Shown here in pieces: positions 26,257 through 35,334 of a DNA stretch of 45,924 nt. Every line of letters starts with the position of its first letter. Positions within the stretch are counted from its first letter, which is position 1. Below the pieces are notes generated by a model, which searched no databases, was not told the origin of the DNA, and worked only from the letters and a program-made list of their open reading frames with translations. The stretch comes from Xenococcaceae cyanobacterium MO_167.B27 (lineage in GTDB: Bacteria > Cyanobacteriota > Cyanobacteriia > Cyanobacteriales > Xenococcaceae): positions 1-45,924 of the forward strand of contig JASJCP010000057.1 in NCBI GenBank assembly GCA_030065935.1, given 5' to 3'. The translations under genes and the position numbers were made by a program.

Positions 26257-27279
26257 ATGCTAAGTCGAGTTGCAGATTCAATTTATTGGTTAAACCGTTA
26301 TATAGAGCGTGCAGAGAATGTGGCACGTTTTATCAATGTCAATCTGAATTTGATGTTAGATTTACCCGCAGGAATGCCCCAACAATGGCAGCCTTTAGTT
26401 TCAGTAACAGGAGATATGGAGTTATTTAACTCCCGCTACTTGGAAGCAAATAGTAATAATGTGATTCAATTTCTGACGTTTGATGAGGAGTATCCTAACT
26501 CAATTATTTCTTGTTTAAAAATAGCTAGAGAGAATGCCAGATCGATCCGTGAGGTGATTTCTTCTGAGATGTGGGAAGAAGTTAACTCTTTTTATTTAAT
26601 GGTTAAAGAAGCTTCAACCGCCAAATCTTTAAGTGCTTTATCCAAGTTGTTGAGTGATGTCAAAATGGCTAGTCATAGTTTTGCTGGAGTGATGGATGCT
26701 ACTATGTCTCACAATGAAGGTTGGCATTTTGGAAAGTTGGGAAGATTGCTGGAGAGAGCGGATAAAACTGCTCGTATATTAGATGTAAAATACTTTTTGT
26801 TGTTACCTTCTGCTGAATGGGTTGGGACACCCTTAGATCGCATTCAATGGATATCTTTACTGAGATCGGCTAGTGCTTATGAAATGTATCGCAAGTGTCA
26901 ATATTACATTATCCCTAGTACTGTTGCTGAGTTTTTGATTTTAAATCGTCAGTTTCCACGCTCAATTTACTTTTGTTTATGGCAAGCTGAACAGTGTCTT
27001 CATGAAATTACTCAGACTCCTGTGGGTAGTTGGAGTAATGGTGCAGAAAGAGCCTTGGGTAAATTGTGTTCTCAGCTAGGTTATCTTACCATCGAAGAGA
27101 TTATTCAGTCTGGTTTACACGAATTTTTAGATGGAATGCAAAGTTCGATTAATCAGGTAGGAGACGAAATCTATCAAACTTTTATCGCTTTAGGTGATTC
27201 TTACTGTGCTATACCAAATCAGCCATCAAACAACATACAGCTACACTCAAGCAGTTTTACTCAAACCTCATCTTCTTAG
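26257..27279 (+). CDS. Alpha-E domain protein (DUF403)
   Basis: 340 aa. The family start MLSRVADSIYWLNRYIERAENVARFI fixes the start at 26257. An upstream in-frame ATG at 26206 adds 17 residues encoded by low-complexity repeat. All-alpha protein with WQPLVSVTGD, REVISSEMWEEVNSFYL and GRLLERADKTARILDVKY motifs. These proteins are usually encoded between a circularly permuted ATP-grasp ligase and a transglutaminase-like protein, in a set proposed to make or modify a peptide. Here the transglutaminase gene follows with overlap, but the ATP-grasp gene is absent upstream, where an RTX gene sits. The molecular function is unproven. Confidence 0.88.
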   Translation: MLSRVADSIYWLNRYIERAENVARFINVNLNLMLDLPAGMPQQWQPLVSVTGDMELFNSRYLEANSNNVIQFLTFDEEYPNSIISCLKIARENARSIREVISSEMWEEVNSFYLMVKEASTAKSLSALSKLLSDVKMASHSFAGVMDATMSHNEGWHFGKLGRLLERADKTARILDVKYFLLLPSAEWVGTPLDRIQWISLLRSASAYEMYRKCQYYIIPSTVAEFLILNRQFPRSIYFCLWQAEQCLHEITQTPVGSWSNGAERALGKLCSQLGYLTIEEIIQSGLHEFLDGMQSSINQVGDEIYQTFIALGDSYCAIPNQPSNNIQLHSSSFTQTSSS

Positions 27280-28060
27280 ATTATATCCTAGGAGCGATCG
27301 CGCTATTCAACTCCATGATTTTTCTCTCTCTGTACAACCCCAACCAGAAGGGAGATCGGATTTCATTGATTTAGATGGCAACAATATCATTAAACTGTGG
27401 TTTAATACCCCCACAGAGCAATTAAATATTCAGGTAGCTTCTAAAGTTGAAACTAGGGGTGATAATCCTTTTAACTATCTCCTTGAACCTTGGGCTACTA
27501 CTGTACCCTTTGATTATCCTAGTTCTCTGCTTCAGCAACTACAGCCATACTTACAACCCTATAGTTTCATTCCTAATGCTACCGCTTTAGAATTAGCTCA
27601 AGAGATTCTTACCGCTACCCAAGGCAATACTTCTGATTTTGTGTTTGCCTTAAATCAACTGATTTATCAAGACTGCGAATATATCACCAGAGAAACAGGT
27701 AAACCATATCCTGCTGGTATCACTTGGGAGCGCAAACAAGGCTCTTGCCGAGATTTTGCAGTGTTATTTATGGAAGTCTCCCGCGCTATAGGTATTGCAG
27801 CCAGGTTTGTAAGTGGTTATCAAGAAGGGGACAAAAATCAACAAAACCGAGATTTACACGCTTGGGTAGAAGTCTATTTACCTGGTGCGGGTTGGCGAGG
27901 TTACGATCCGACTTTGGGTTTAGTAGTGAGCGATCGGCATATTCCCTTAGCTGCCAGTGCTATACCCAATTATACTGCTGCTGTTGATGGTTCTATCACC
28001 CCAGTCCAAAGGAGTCAAAATGTTACTTCTAGTATGAAGGCTCAAATTTTAATTAACTAG
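27206..28060 (+). CDS. Transglutaminase-like cysteine protease family protein
   Basis: 284 aa from GTG 27206 (LYQISHQTTYSY matches the family start), with an alternative GTG at 27194. An N-terminal beta domain (about 1-150) precedes the papain-like transglutaminase core. The Cys is in QGSCRDFAVLFMEVSRAIGI, the His in NRDLHAWVEVYLPGAGW and the Asp in RGYDPTLG, completing the catalytic triad. The start lies about 70-85 bp inside the end of the alpha-E gene in another frame, so the pair is translationally coupled. It probably hydrolyses or forms amide bonds in peptides, with unknown substrate. Confidence 0.88.
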   Translation: MLYQISHQTTYSYTQAVLLKPHLLRLYPRSDRAIQLHDFSLSVQPQPEGRSDFIDLDGNNIIKLWFNTPTEQLNIQVASKVETRGDNPFNYLLEPWATTVPFDYPSSLLQQLQPYLQPYSFIPNATALELAQEILTATQGNTSDFVFALNQLIYQDCEYITRETGKPYPAGITWERKQGSCRDFAVLFMEVSRAIGIAARFVSGYQEGDKNQQNRDLHAWVEVYLPGAGWRGYDPTLGLVVSDRHIPLAASAIPNYTAAVDGSITPVQRSQNVTSSMKAQILIN

Positions 28061-28267
28061 TCGGTGCATCAATAAATTACATAGTCTCCAAAAGAATTAA
28101 CTTGACGTGGGGAAGGTGGGTTATAAAGCGAGTTTAGGTTTTGTTTGAGGTTAATTTTTGTTTAAGTCCCGCTATCTTGTCACCCTGTGAGGGGGAAAAG
28201 TATTAAGCCCAGATGCGCTAACCCTGATATGATTGTCATGGGTTGAGTACATTAAAGAGACTAAATC
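28061..28267. other. Spacer between transglutaminase and gamma-glutamylcyclotransferase genes
   Basis: 207 bp. An imperfect hairpin with AACCC...GGGTT ends (about 28219-28246) precedes the next gene. No T-run, tRNA or gene was recognised. Confidence 0.3.
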
Positions 28268-28924
28268 TTGTCACTAACACGTTCTGATCTCGAATCTAGA
28301 AGCTTGCAACAGACTATCCTACAGTCTGGGACTGGCATAATATTAAGTGAAGCCCAGTTACAAGAATCACTCAGCCAAACACTTTTGCAACATCAGCCAA
28401 ATTCTGATATTTGGTTGTTTGCATACGGTTCGCTCATTTGGAACCCTGTCTTTAAATTTGCAGAGCATCGCATCGGTAAAATTTACGGCTGGCATCGCCG
28501 TTTTTGCCTGTGGGTACCTCAAGGTCGCGGTACACCAGAAAATCGAGGATTAGTATTAGGTCTAGATAGTGGTGGTAGTTGTCGAGGTATTGCCTACCGA
28601 ATAGCTGCTGCTGATGTATCGTCGGAACTAACACTGCTTTGGCGACGGGAAATGGTAGTCGGTTCTTATATTCCTCGTTGGGTGAGAGTGTTTGACTCCA
28701 CTGAACAATTGCCAGCTATTACCTTTGTCATTAACCGCCAGCATCGTGCCTATGCTGGGAAAATTTCCAAAGAAACAATGATTAACAGTATTGCGACAGC
28801 ATCGGGAGAGCTTGGTTCTTGTGCTGATTACCTGATGCAAACTGTCAACGGATTAATGAAAGTTGGAATAAAAGATAAGCAATTGCTTTGGCTTTCTAAG
28901 CAAGTGCTAGCCCGGCAGAATTAG
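28268..28924 (+). CDS. ChaC-like gamma-glutamylcyclotransferase
   Basis: 218 aa starting at a TTG (28268), since no ATG is available before the conserved core. ChaC-type enzymes release 5-oxoproline from glutathione, yielding Cys-Gly. Motifs are the substrate-binding loop FAYGSLIWNP, GWHRRFCLWVPQGRGTPENRGLVLGL, CRGIAYRI, and the catalytic Glu in RREMVVGSYIPRWV. The C-terminus contains GSCADYLMQTVNGLMKVGI, matching the family. The length is normal. Expected to be cytosolic and involved in glutathione turnover. Confidence 0.88.
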   Translation: MSLTRSDLESRSLQQTILQSGTGIILSEAQLQESLSQTLLQHQPNSDIWLFAYGSLIWNPVFKFAEHRIGKIYGWHRRFCLWVPQGRGTPENRGLVLGLDSGGSCRGIAYRIAAADVSSELTLLWRREMVVGSYIPRWVRVFDSTEQLPAITFVINRQHRAYAGKISKETMINSIATASGELGSCADYLMQTVNGLMKVGIKDKQLLWLSKQVLARQN

Positions 28925-28984
28925 TTAAGTTTTAATATCAGTCTCCATTAGATGCTCCAATATTAAATAGCTAAAACCCTTGTA

Positions 28985-29117
28985 CAATAAAGGAAACTGT
29001 CTGGTAATGGCGTACTGTCGGGGGTTTCTTGCCTAGATAAGTGCCGAGCCTCCAAATACCAATCTGCGAGGATTGGAAGCCCGCACTCATCCTACGGATA
29101 GATTGTCGGGAGATGTC
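28985..29117 (+). mobile_element. Solitary right end of an IS200/IS605-type element
   Basis: The sequence ggtaatggcgtactgtcggg (29004-29023) parallels agtaatggcggtctgtcggg in the insertion at 35890-36332. It continues into ...ggaagcccgcactcatcct and a terminal gtcgggagatgtcac (29104-29118), a pattern typical of the 3-prime end of cyanobacterial IS605/TnpB elements. No tnpB is attached. The unit lies directly upstream of the Rossmann/CIA30 gene, and its sequence explains a spurious 32-codon N-terminal extension of that gene. Exact borders are approximate. Confidence 0.55.
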
Positions 29118-29136
29118 ACAAATTGGAGCAAGAATC

Positions 29137-30606
29137 ATGACCGATAAAAATAAGGGTTCTAGTTGGAATTTAGGAAGATTGTGGCAAACACTAACCTATT
29201 TTGAGATTATTCCTCTGGTTAGTTGTTGGCAACGTTTATTTTCCCAAGAGCGAGGACAAAAAAATAATAATCAACAAACAAAGATGAAAGTTTTGGTAGT
29301 AGGTGCAACGGGTGGTGTCGGGAAAAGAGTAGTCAACAGTCTTCTAGAGCAAGATTATGATGTTGTTGCTTTGGTTAGAGATAGGGAAAGAGGTCAAAAA
29401 ATCTTAGGGAATGGAGTAAAACTTTTTGAAGCAGATTTCACTATCCCTGAAACCCTGAAACCAGAAATGATGCAAGGCGTTTCCGCCGTTATCTGTTGTA
29501 GTGGAACAAAAGTACAGCCAGTAGAAGGAGACACCCCCAACAGAGAGAAATACTATCAGGGAATTAAATTTTATCTCCCTGAAGTCGCCGACAGTCCCGA
29601 ACAAGTAGAATACCTTGGGATGAAAAACTTAGTTAAAGTCTGTTCTCAAAACCTTCAACCTGTTACTGACAAAGTTTTATTTGATTTCACCAATCCTACC
29701 ACTGACATTAAAGAAACCTGGGGTGCATTAGATGATGTAGTCATGGGAGGAGTTAGCCAAAGTAATATCCGTCTGGCTAATAATCAAGCTATATTTTCGG
29801 GGATTGTTTCAACAGATAATAATGGTGGTTTTGCTTCGGTGCGTACTCGCAATTTTGAACCTCCGTTAGATTTATCTGACTTTGAAGGAATTGAACTGAA
29901 AGTTAAAGGAGACGGTAAACGTTACAAATTTATCACTCGCTGCGAAGGAAAATGGGATGGGATTGGTTATTGCTATTCTTTTGATACTGTATTTAATTTC
30001 CCCACCACTATTCGCATTCCGTTTCAAGATTTAATTCCCGTTTTTCGTGCTAAAACCGTAGGGGATGCAGACCCACTAGATTCTAGTAAAGTCTATTCAA
30101 TGCAGCTAATGCTCAGTAAATTTGAATATGACGGCGGGTTAAACCCCAAATTTGAACCAGGTTCATTTACTCTACAGGTTGAACATATTAAAGCCTATGG
30201 TGGCAAAGCTAAACCCCAATTTATCTTAATTAGTTCGGCTGGAGTAACTCGCCCTGGTCGCCCTGGAATCAATTTAGAAGAAGAACCTCCCGCAGTCCGT
30301 ATGAACGACCAATTAGGGGGCATTTTAACCTGGAAATTACGAGGAGAAGAAGTAGTAAAAAATAGCGGTTTAACCTACACGATCATTCGTCCCTGTGCCT
30401 TAACAGAAAAACCAGGTGATAAGATTCTATATGCTGAACAAGGAGATAATATCAGGGGACAAGTTAGCCGAGATGCGATCGCAGAATTATGTATTCAAGC
30501 ACTTCAATCACCATTAGCAGTCAATAAAACTTTTGAAGTCAGGGAAGAAGATCGCCAAGGTAATACTAAATGGAAAGAGCTATTTGCTAGTTTATCCCCA
30601 GATTAG
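29137..30606 (+). CDS. NAD(P)-binding (NmrA-like) protein with an inserted CIA30 domain
   Basis: 489 aa. I place the start at ATG 29137 (MTDKNKGSSWNLG) because GGAG lies 8 nt upstream and the in-frame extension to 29041 derives from a transposon end. The Rossmann part begins KVLVVGATGGVGKRVV (about residue 50) and continues VVALVRD and VSAVICCSG. A CIA30-type domain (about 175-365: FDFTNPTTD, WGALDDVVMGGVS, FRAKTVGDADPLD) is inserted before the fold resumes at FILISSAGVTRPG, GLTYTIIRP and GQVSRDAIAELC. CIA30 was named for complex I assembly. Atypical SDRs with this insertion are widespread in cyanobacteria and plastids, where they may help assemble photosynthetic complexes (inference). Confidence 0.85.
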   Translation: MTDKNKGSSWNLGRLWQTLTYFEIIPLVSCWQRLFSQERGQKNNNQQTKMKVLVVGATGGVGKRVVNSLLEQDYDVVALVRDRERGQKILGNGVKLFEADFTIPETLKPEMMQGVSAVICCSGTKVQPVEGDTPNREKYYQGIKFYLPEVADSPEQVEYLGMKNLVKVCSQNLQPVTDKVLFDFTNPTTDIKETWGALDDVVMGGVSQSNIRLANNQAIFSGIVSTDNNGGFASVRTRNFEPPLDLSDFEGIELKVKGDGKRYKFITRCEGKWDGIGYCYSFDTVFNFPTTIRIPFQDLIPVFRAKTVGDADPLDSSKVYSMQLMLSKFEYDGGLNPKFEPGSFTLQVEHIKAYGGKAKPQFILISSAGVTRPGRPGINLEEEPPAVRMNDQLGGILTWKLRGEEVVKNSGLTYTIIRPCALTEKPGDKILYAEQGDNIRGQVSRDAIAELCIQALQSPLAVNKTFEVREEDRQGNTKWKELFASLSPD

Positions 30607-30746
30607 AAATTAAATAGAAATGGTATAAAGCGATCGCCTATCCCAACCAGATGCAGATAAATGTCATGATTTCTGGATAAAAATTGGCAAACAGAAAAAT
30701 CTATCAACGCTAGGATGATGTATATGATCAAAATTGTAACTATTTG

Positions 30747-32021
30747 ATGCAACAACTATCGCAACGTCTTCAATCAGCAGAGTTACCAGCAAATATATTT
30801 AATTTAGATAATGGATTGACTGTCGTCCATCAATATTTACCTGCTACTCCTGTGGTAGTTTCAGATGTTTGGGTCAAAGCAGGAGCGATCGCCGAACCCG
30901 ATACTTGGTCGGGAATGGCTCATTTCTTAGAACACATGATTTTTAAGGGTTCTCCCAGAGTAGGAGTGGGAGAATTTGACTGGGTAGTAGAGAACCGAGG
31001 AGGAGTAGCTAATGCAGCAACCAGCCATGACTATGCTCATTTTTATCTCACTACAGCAGCGAATCATTTAGCAGATACTCTACCCTATCTATCAGATATT
31101 TTACTTCATGCAACCATCCCTGATGAAGAGTTTATTCGAGAGAGAGATGTGGTTTTAGAGGAAATCCGTTCTAGTTATGATGACCCAGACTGGGTAGCAT
31201 TTCAAACTCTTTGTGAAACTCTCTATCAATATCATCCTTACAAGCGTTCAATTTTAGGAGAAGTTGAGTTATTAATGGCTCATACTCCCAATATGATGCG
31301 GTGTTTCCATCGTACCCATTATCAACCAGAAAATATGACAGTAGTATTGGTGGGAGGAATTGAACAAGAATCTGCTTTATCTATAGTTAATCAAGCTTTT
31401 GGGAAATTTAGTGTTAGGTCGGAATGTCCTGCTAATATAATTAATGCTGAACCACCTTTAATCGAAATTCGTCGCGAAGAATTGCATCTATCCAGAATTG
31501 AACAAGAACGCTTATTGATCGGGTGGAATTGTCCTGGTGCAGACAACTTAGAAGCAGCAATTGGTTTAGACTTATTATCAGTGGTGATTGCTGGTGGTCG
31601 TTGTTCACGATTAATTCAAGAGTTACGAGAAGAAAAACATCTGGTTTTAGATATTTGTAGCGACTTTTCTTTGCAAAAAGATTCGAGTTTATTTACTATT
31701 ACTGCTTGGTTGGAATCAGGACATATAGATACAGTAGAACAGATTATAGGCGATCGCCTGTATCAGTTACAAACTACTCCCATCACCGAAGCTGAATTAA
31801 ACCGCGCTAAAAAGCTATTACTCAATGACTATATTTTCTCTACGGAAACTCCAGCGCAATTAGCAGCTATCTATGGTTATTACAATACAATCTCTAATGT
31901 CGAGGAGTGTTTATTATATCCTCAGATAGTGAATAACCTATCAAGCTCACAACTGCAACATTTTGCTAACCTATATCTGTCTCCAGAACGTTATGCTAGT
32001 GTAAGACTCAAACCCTGTTAG
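30747..32021 (+). CDS. M16 family zinc peptidase (catalytic subunit)
   Basis: 424 aa from ATG 30747 (a TTG one codon earlier is possible). It contains the inverted zinc motif HFLEH (HxxEH) within GMAHFLEHMIFKGS and the downstream acidic ligand region RERDVVLEEI. It therefore should be the active partner of a two-subunit mitochondrial-processing-peptidase-like enzyme. The C-terminal half shows the second M16 domain (GWNCPGADNLEAAIGLDLLS). No signal peptide. The next gene, 20 bp downstream, encodes the non-catalytic partner. The likely role is degradation or processing of peptides in the cytosol or periplasm. Confidence 0.92.
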   Translation: MQQLSQRLQSAELPANIFNLDNGLTVVHQYLPATPVVVSDVWVKAGAIAEPDTWSGMAHFLEHMIFKGSPRVGVGEFDWVVENRGGVANAATSHDYAHFYLTTAANHLADTLPYLSDILLHATIPDEEFIRERDVVLEEIRSSYDDPDWVAFQTLCETLYQYHPYKRSILGEVELLMAHTPNMMRCFHRTHYQPENMTVVLVGGIEQESALSIVNQAFGKFSVRSECPANIINAEPPLIEIRREELHLSRIEQERLLIGWNCPGADNLEAAIGLDLLSVVIAGGRCSRLIQELREEKHLVLDICSDFSLQKDSSLFTITAWLESGHIDTVEQIIGDRLYQLQTTPITEAELNRAKKLLLNDYIFSTETPAQLAAIYGYYNTISNVEECLLYPQIVNNLSSSQLQHFANLYLSPERYASVRLKPC

Positions 32022-32041
32022 CTTCTGTCCCAACTTAATAA

Positions 32042-33334
32042 ATGACCTCCAGTTTAAATCAAGAACCAAAACAACAGAATATTCATCGTACAATTTTACC
32101 CAATGGTATTATTCTTCTAGTAGTGGAAAATCAAGCTGCTAATTTAGTAGCCTGTCGTTGTTTTTTAAGCCAAGCTGGTTTGAGAGTTGAATCCAGAAAA
32201 CAAGCAGGAATATCAAATTTAGTAGCATCTGTAATTACCAAAGGAACAAAAAATTTATCAGCATTAGAAATAGCAGAGCAAGTAGAATCTATTGGTGCTA
32301 GTCTAGGAGCAGATGCAGGCTCAGACTACTTTTTAATGAATTTAAAAACTATTGCTGCGGATTTTGCAGAAATGCTCAAGTTATTGAGTGAAATTATCCG
32401 ATATCCCAGTTTTCCAGTTTCAGAAATAGACTTAGAAAAGAAATTAGCTATTCAAAGTATTCGCTCTCAGCAAGAACAACCTTTTAATGTTGCTTTTAAG
32501 CAACTTAGAGAGATGATTTATCCAGATCATCCCTATGGTGTTTCAGTTTTAGGTACAGAAGCTACTGTTTCAGAATTAACCCAAGAAGATTTATTAAACT
32601 ATCATCAATCCTATTTTCGTCCCGATCATTTAATTATTAGTATTTCAGGAAGAATTACACAAGAAACAGCAATCAGTTTAGTTCAAGAAGTTTTTGGAGA
32701 TTGGCACATTCCTTCTAATACTCTTTTAGAAGAGTCTCCAACAGTCTTAAATTCTACTCCTACAGAAAAAATTATTATCCAAGACACTCAACAATCTATT
32801 GTGATGTTGGGTTATCTAGGAGCAGAAGTCAAACATGAAGATTATCCTGTTCTCAAATTAATTAGCACCTACTTGGGTAACGGTTTATCTAGTCGTCTGT
32901 TTGTAGAATTGCGCGAAAAAAGAGGATTAGCTTACGATGTCTCCGCTTTTTATCCCACTCGTCTAGAAGCTGCGCCTTTTATCACCTACATGGGTACTGC
33001 TCCCGAAAATACCGAAATTGCGATCGCAGGAATTCGGGAAGAAGTACTACGCTTAACCAAAGAAAAACTTACAGATATAGAGCTACAAGGAGCAAAAAAT
33101 AAACTATTGGGTCAATATGCTTTAGGGAAGCAAACCAATAGTGAAATTGCTCAGATTTTCGGTTGGTATGAGACTCTAGGATTAGGAATTAAATTTGATT
33201 CTCTCTTCCAAAATGCGATCGCAGAAGTTACTTCAGACAGGATTATGGAAGTAGCTAATCGTTATCTGACTAATCCTTATATCTCTATTGTCAAACCACC
33301 TACTAAAAACCTAGACAAAGTTAAACATATCTAG
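32042..33334 (+). CDS. M16 family peptidase-like protein (non-catalytic partner)
   Basis: 430 aa. The fold matches M16 (RTILPNGIILLVVENQAA, YPSFPVSEIDLEKKLA, YFRPDHLIISISG), but the HxxEH zinc site is replaced by GISNLVASVITKGT. The conserved Arg/Tyr substrate-binding pair is present in LSSRLFVELREKRGLAYDVSAFY. This is the usual division of labour in bacterial M16 heterodimers: one subunit carries zinc, the other the R/Y pair. It is separated from the catalytic gene by 20 bp, so it is almost certainly in one operon. Confidence 0.92.
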   Translation: MTSSLNQEPKQQNIHRTILPNGIILLVVENQAANLVACRCFLSQAGLRVESRKQAGISNLVASVITKGTKNLSALEIAEQVESIGASLGADAGSDYFLMNLKTIAADFAEMLKLLSEIIRYPSFPVSEIDLEKKLAIQSIRSQQEQPFNVAFKQLREMIYPDHPYGVSVLGTEATVSELTQEDLLNYHQSYFRPDHLIISISGRITQETAISLVQEVFGDWHIPSNTLLEESPTVLNSTPTEKIIIQDTQQSIVMLGYLGAEVKHEDYPVLKLISTYLGNGLSSRLFVELREKRGLAYDVSAFYPTRLEAAPFITYMGTAPENTEIAIAGIREEVLRLTKEKLTDIELQGAKNKLLGQYALGKQTNSEIAQIFGWYETLGLGIKFDSLFQNAIAEVTSDRIMEVANRYLTNPYISIVKPPTKNLDKVKHI

Positions 33335-33421
33335 GTGCGGGACACGGTGACTTCCCTGAATACAATCTTATGTTTACTAGCCAAATAGAAGCCTAAAGCC
33401 GTCCCAATAACATCACTGCTA
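33331..33421 (-). pseudogene. Possible C-terminal remnant of a VanZ-like membrane protein
   Basis: On the minus strand the frame reads PFSSDVIGTALGFYLASKHK and ends ...VTVSRT at a stop overlapping the M16 stop. DVIxTxLGFYL is reminiscent of the last helix of VanZ-family proteins. No start or upstream domain is visible. This is a weak call based on a short pattern. Confidence 0.2.
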
Positions 33422-34013
33422 AAAGGAACTATCTATGGGGGTTTTCATCCATAAGAAAGGTTATGCAACTATTGCACCATGGCGGTTCAATCCTCTGGTC
33501 TCACCTACCACGAACATCAAGCGCGGATGTTGTTTTCAACCATATCATCTTTGGTCTTGTTGTCGGCACATAGTTACACAAACTTTAGAAGAATGTATAG
33601 TTTTGTTCTGTGAAAATGACTACATGATGTCAACAGGAAAATGAGGGATGAAGGATGAAGGATGAGGAAGAAAGTAATAAGTAATAAGTAATAAGTAATA
33701 AGTAATAAGTATTACTTCCCCTATCACTCCAGTCTCCCAGTCTCCCAGTCCCCACTCGCGAAGCGACGAGTTATATCAAATCACTTTAGATATGCTGCAC
33801 ATTAATCTCCCTTGTCCTCCTTGTCCTCCTTGTCTCCCTTGTCTCCCTTGTCTCCCCATCAGTCATCTGTAGCAAATTTAAAGGGAAATGATATTAGGTC
33901 TCCCCAATCCCCAATCCCCCCGGGAGGAGACTTAATAAATCTAGGTATTGAAACCAAAATAGATCGGTTTTGTAATGAAGTCTCCTTCCCGCCCCAATCC
34001 CTGTCCTCGTAAT
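33335..34013. repeat. Intergenic region packed with short tandem repeats
   Basis: No intact gene. The 7-mer agtaata is repeated about five times (33673-33708), preceded by gatgaag/gatgagg repeats. Then follow agtctccc units (about 33729-33750), a short palindrome ctcgcgaagcgacgag (33755-33770), and ttgtcctcc/ttgtctccc 9-mers (about 33812-33857). Such short tandemly repeated sequences are typical of cyanobacterial spacers and are prone to slippage. Confidence 0.8.
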
Positions 34014-35252
34014 TTATTCTGGACAGCTACTTATCAATTGTTTAGCAAATTGTAATGCTTCGTGGGAGTTGCTAACTTTACCTTCTATGTAAGCTATCTG
34101 AATTTCTGTAAGAAGTTTCCCAATAACAGGAGAGGGTTTAATCTGTAGTTCTCGAATTAAGTCATTACCTGTGACTAGAGATTTAGGATAGACTACAGGA
34201 TCGTCTTGATTGAGGTATCTTTCTACTAGAGGAATGATTTGAGATTTAGGTAGGTTAATAGAGATCGCTCTTACAGCAATAATGGGAAAGATTTTTTTAG
34301 CTTCTAGAAAAAAGAAATATTGTTCTCGCAGACTCATAGAGTCAGTGAAAGTTTGCAGTTGATGTAGGTGTTTAATTGTTCCTAATACAGCACGAATATG
34401 GGAACGAGAGTATTTTAGTCTTTCTAACTCTGATTCTGCGGTTGAGATATCCGAAGATACTAAAGTAGCTAATTTGGCTAAAGCCAACCATTGATTACAG
34501 CGATCTCCAAACCCTGGATAAGTTTCAGTGAAAAAATGTCCAGTTTCTTCAACAGTTTCTAATTCCGCGATGGTATCAGCATCAACTTGATTAAACCAAA
34601 TTTTAATTAAACCATCTTCCCAAGCGGATTTAAGCCAGGTATTACCCAAAGAACAAGCTAAAAGGTAGTTTAGTTCAGATTGGACTCTTTCGGCTGCAAT
34701 TTTACTCAATAATCCAGCAAGAGACTGAATAGTTTTCCTCGTTTCCGGGTCAATTTTAAAGTTTAGTTGAGCAGCTTGGCGATATCCCCTTAATAACCTG
34801 AGAGGATCGTCTTGGAGATTTTTCGGAGACACCATTCTAATGATTTTTCTTTTTAAATCCTTGATTCCTCCCAAAGGATCGATAATTTTTTGTTGTCGCA
34901 CATCGTAGGCGATCGCATTTATCGTAAAATCTCTTCTTTTTAAGTCTGTTTCTAAACAGTCTCCTTCCTGTAGGGCGAAATCTAGAGTCGCTTGGGGAAA
35001 TACCACCCGCGCAATCTGTCGAGCTTGATCTAAAACCACAAATCCCCCATTGTAGCGACGAGCGATCTGCTTTGCTGTGGCGACAGAATTTTCGGGTACA
35101 ACAAAATCTAAATCTAAATAATTACCTTTTCTTTCTAAAAAAGCATCCCTAACCGCACCTCCCACCAAACAAGTAGCTTCGGGTAAAAGCTCCACGTCAA
35201 AAGGTAAAGGAGGAATTGCTAGAGATACATTAAGGGTTTCTAAACTCATCAA
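34014..35252 (-). CDS. cca: CCA tRNA nucleotidyltransferase / poly(A) polymerase family
   Basis: 412 aa class II nucleotidyltransferase. It has the LVGGAVRD loop, catalytic Asp pair in YLDLDFVVPE, DFTINAIAYD, the DPLGGIKDLKRKIIRMV turn and the ERVQSELNYLL region. It adds or repairs the CCA 3-prime end of tRNAs. Some homologues are poly(A) polymerases and the sequence alone does not settle this. The C-terminal part is helical without an obvious HD domain. The gene converges on the M16 pair and diverges from the ycf34 gene with 82 bp between starts. Confidence 0.88.
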   Translation of the reverse strand: MMSLETLNVSLAIPPLPFDVELLPEATCLVGGAVRDAFLERKGNYLDLDFVVPENSVATAKQIARRYNGGFVVLDQARQIARVVFPQATLDFALQEGDCLETDLKRRDFTINAIAYDVRQQKIIDPLGGIKDLKRKIIRMVSPKNLQDDPLRLLRGYRQAAQLNFKIDPETRKTIQSLAGLLSKIAAERVQSELNYLLACSLGNTWLKSAWEDGLIKIWFNQVDADTIAELETVEETGHFFTETYPGFGDRCNQWLALAKLATLVSSDISTAESELERLKYSRSHIRAVLGTIKHLHQLQTFTDSMSLREQYFFFLEAKKIFPIIAVRAISINLPKSQIIPLVERYLNQDDPVVYPKSLVTGNDLIRELQIKPSPVIGKLLTEIQIAYIEGKVSNSHEALQFAKQLISSCPE

Positions 35253-35334
35253 TTAGTAAAAATCCATTAAACAAAACTCTCACTATATAGGAAAAGGAGG
35301 TACATTAACAAGAAAGCACCTTCAGGTAAAAGTT

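Noticed and set aside
28061-28267. Possible tRNA or small RNA in the spacer before the ChaC-like gene
   Set aside because: No acceptor stem, anticodon arm or TpsiC consensus could be assembled; only a weak hairpin is visible.
29041-29136. N-terminal 32-residue extension of the Rossmann/CIA30 protein
   Set aside because: It is encoded by a transposon right end, and a better start with GGAG lies at 29137.
33673-33860. Tandem repeats considered as a CRISPR or replication-origin iteron array
   Set aside because: Units are 7-9 bp with no spacers, no DnaA boxes and no replication gene; they are typical slippage repeats.
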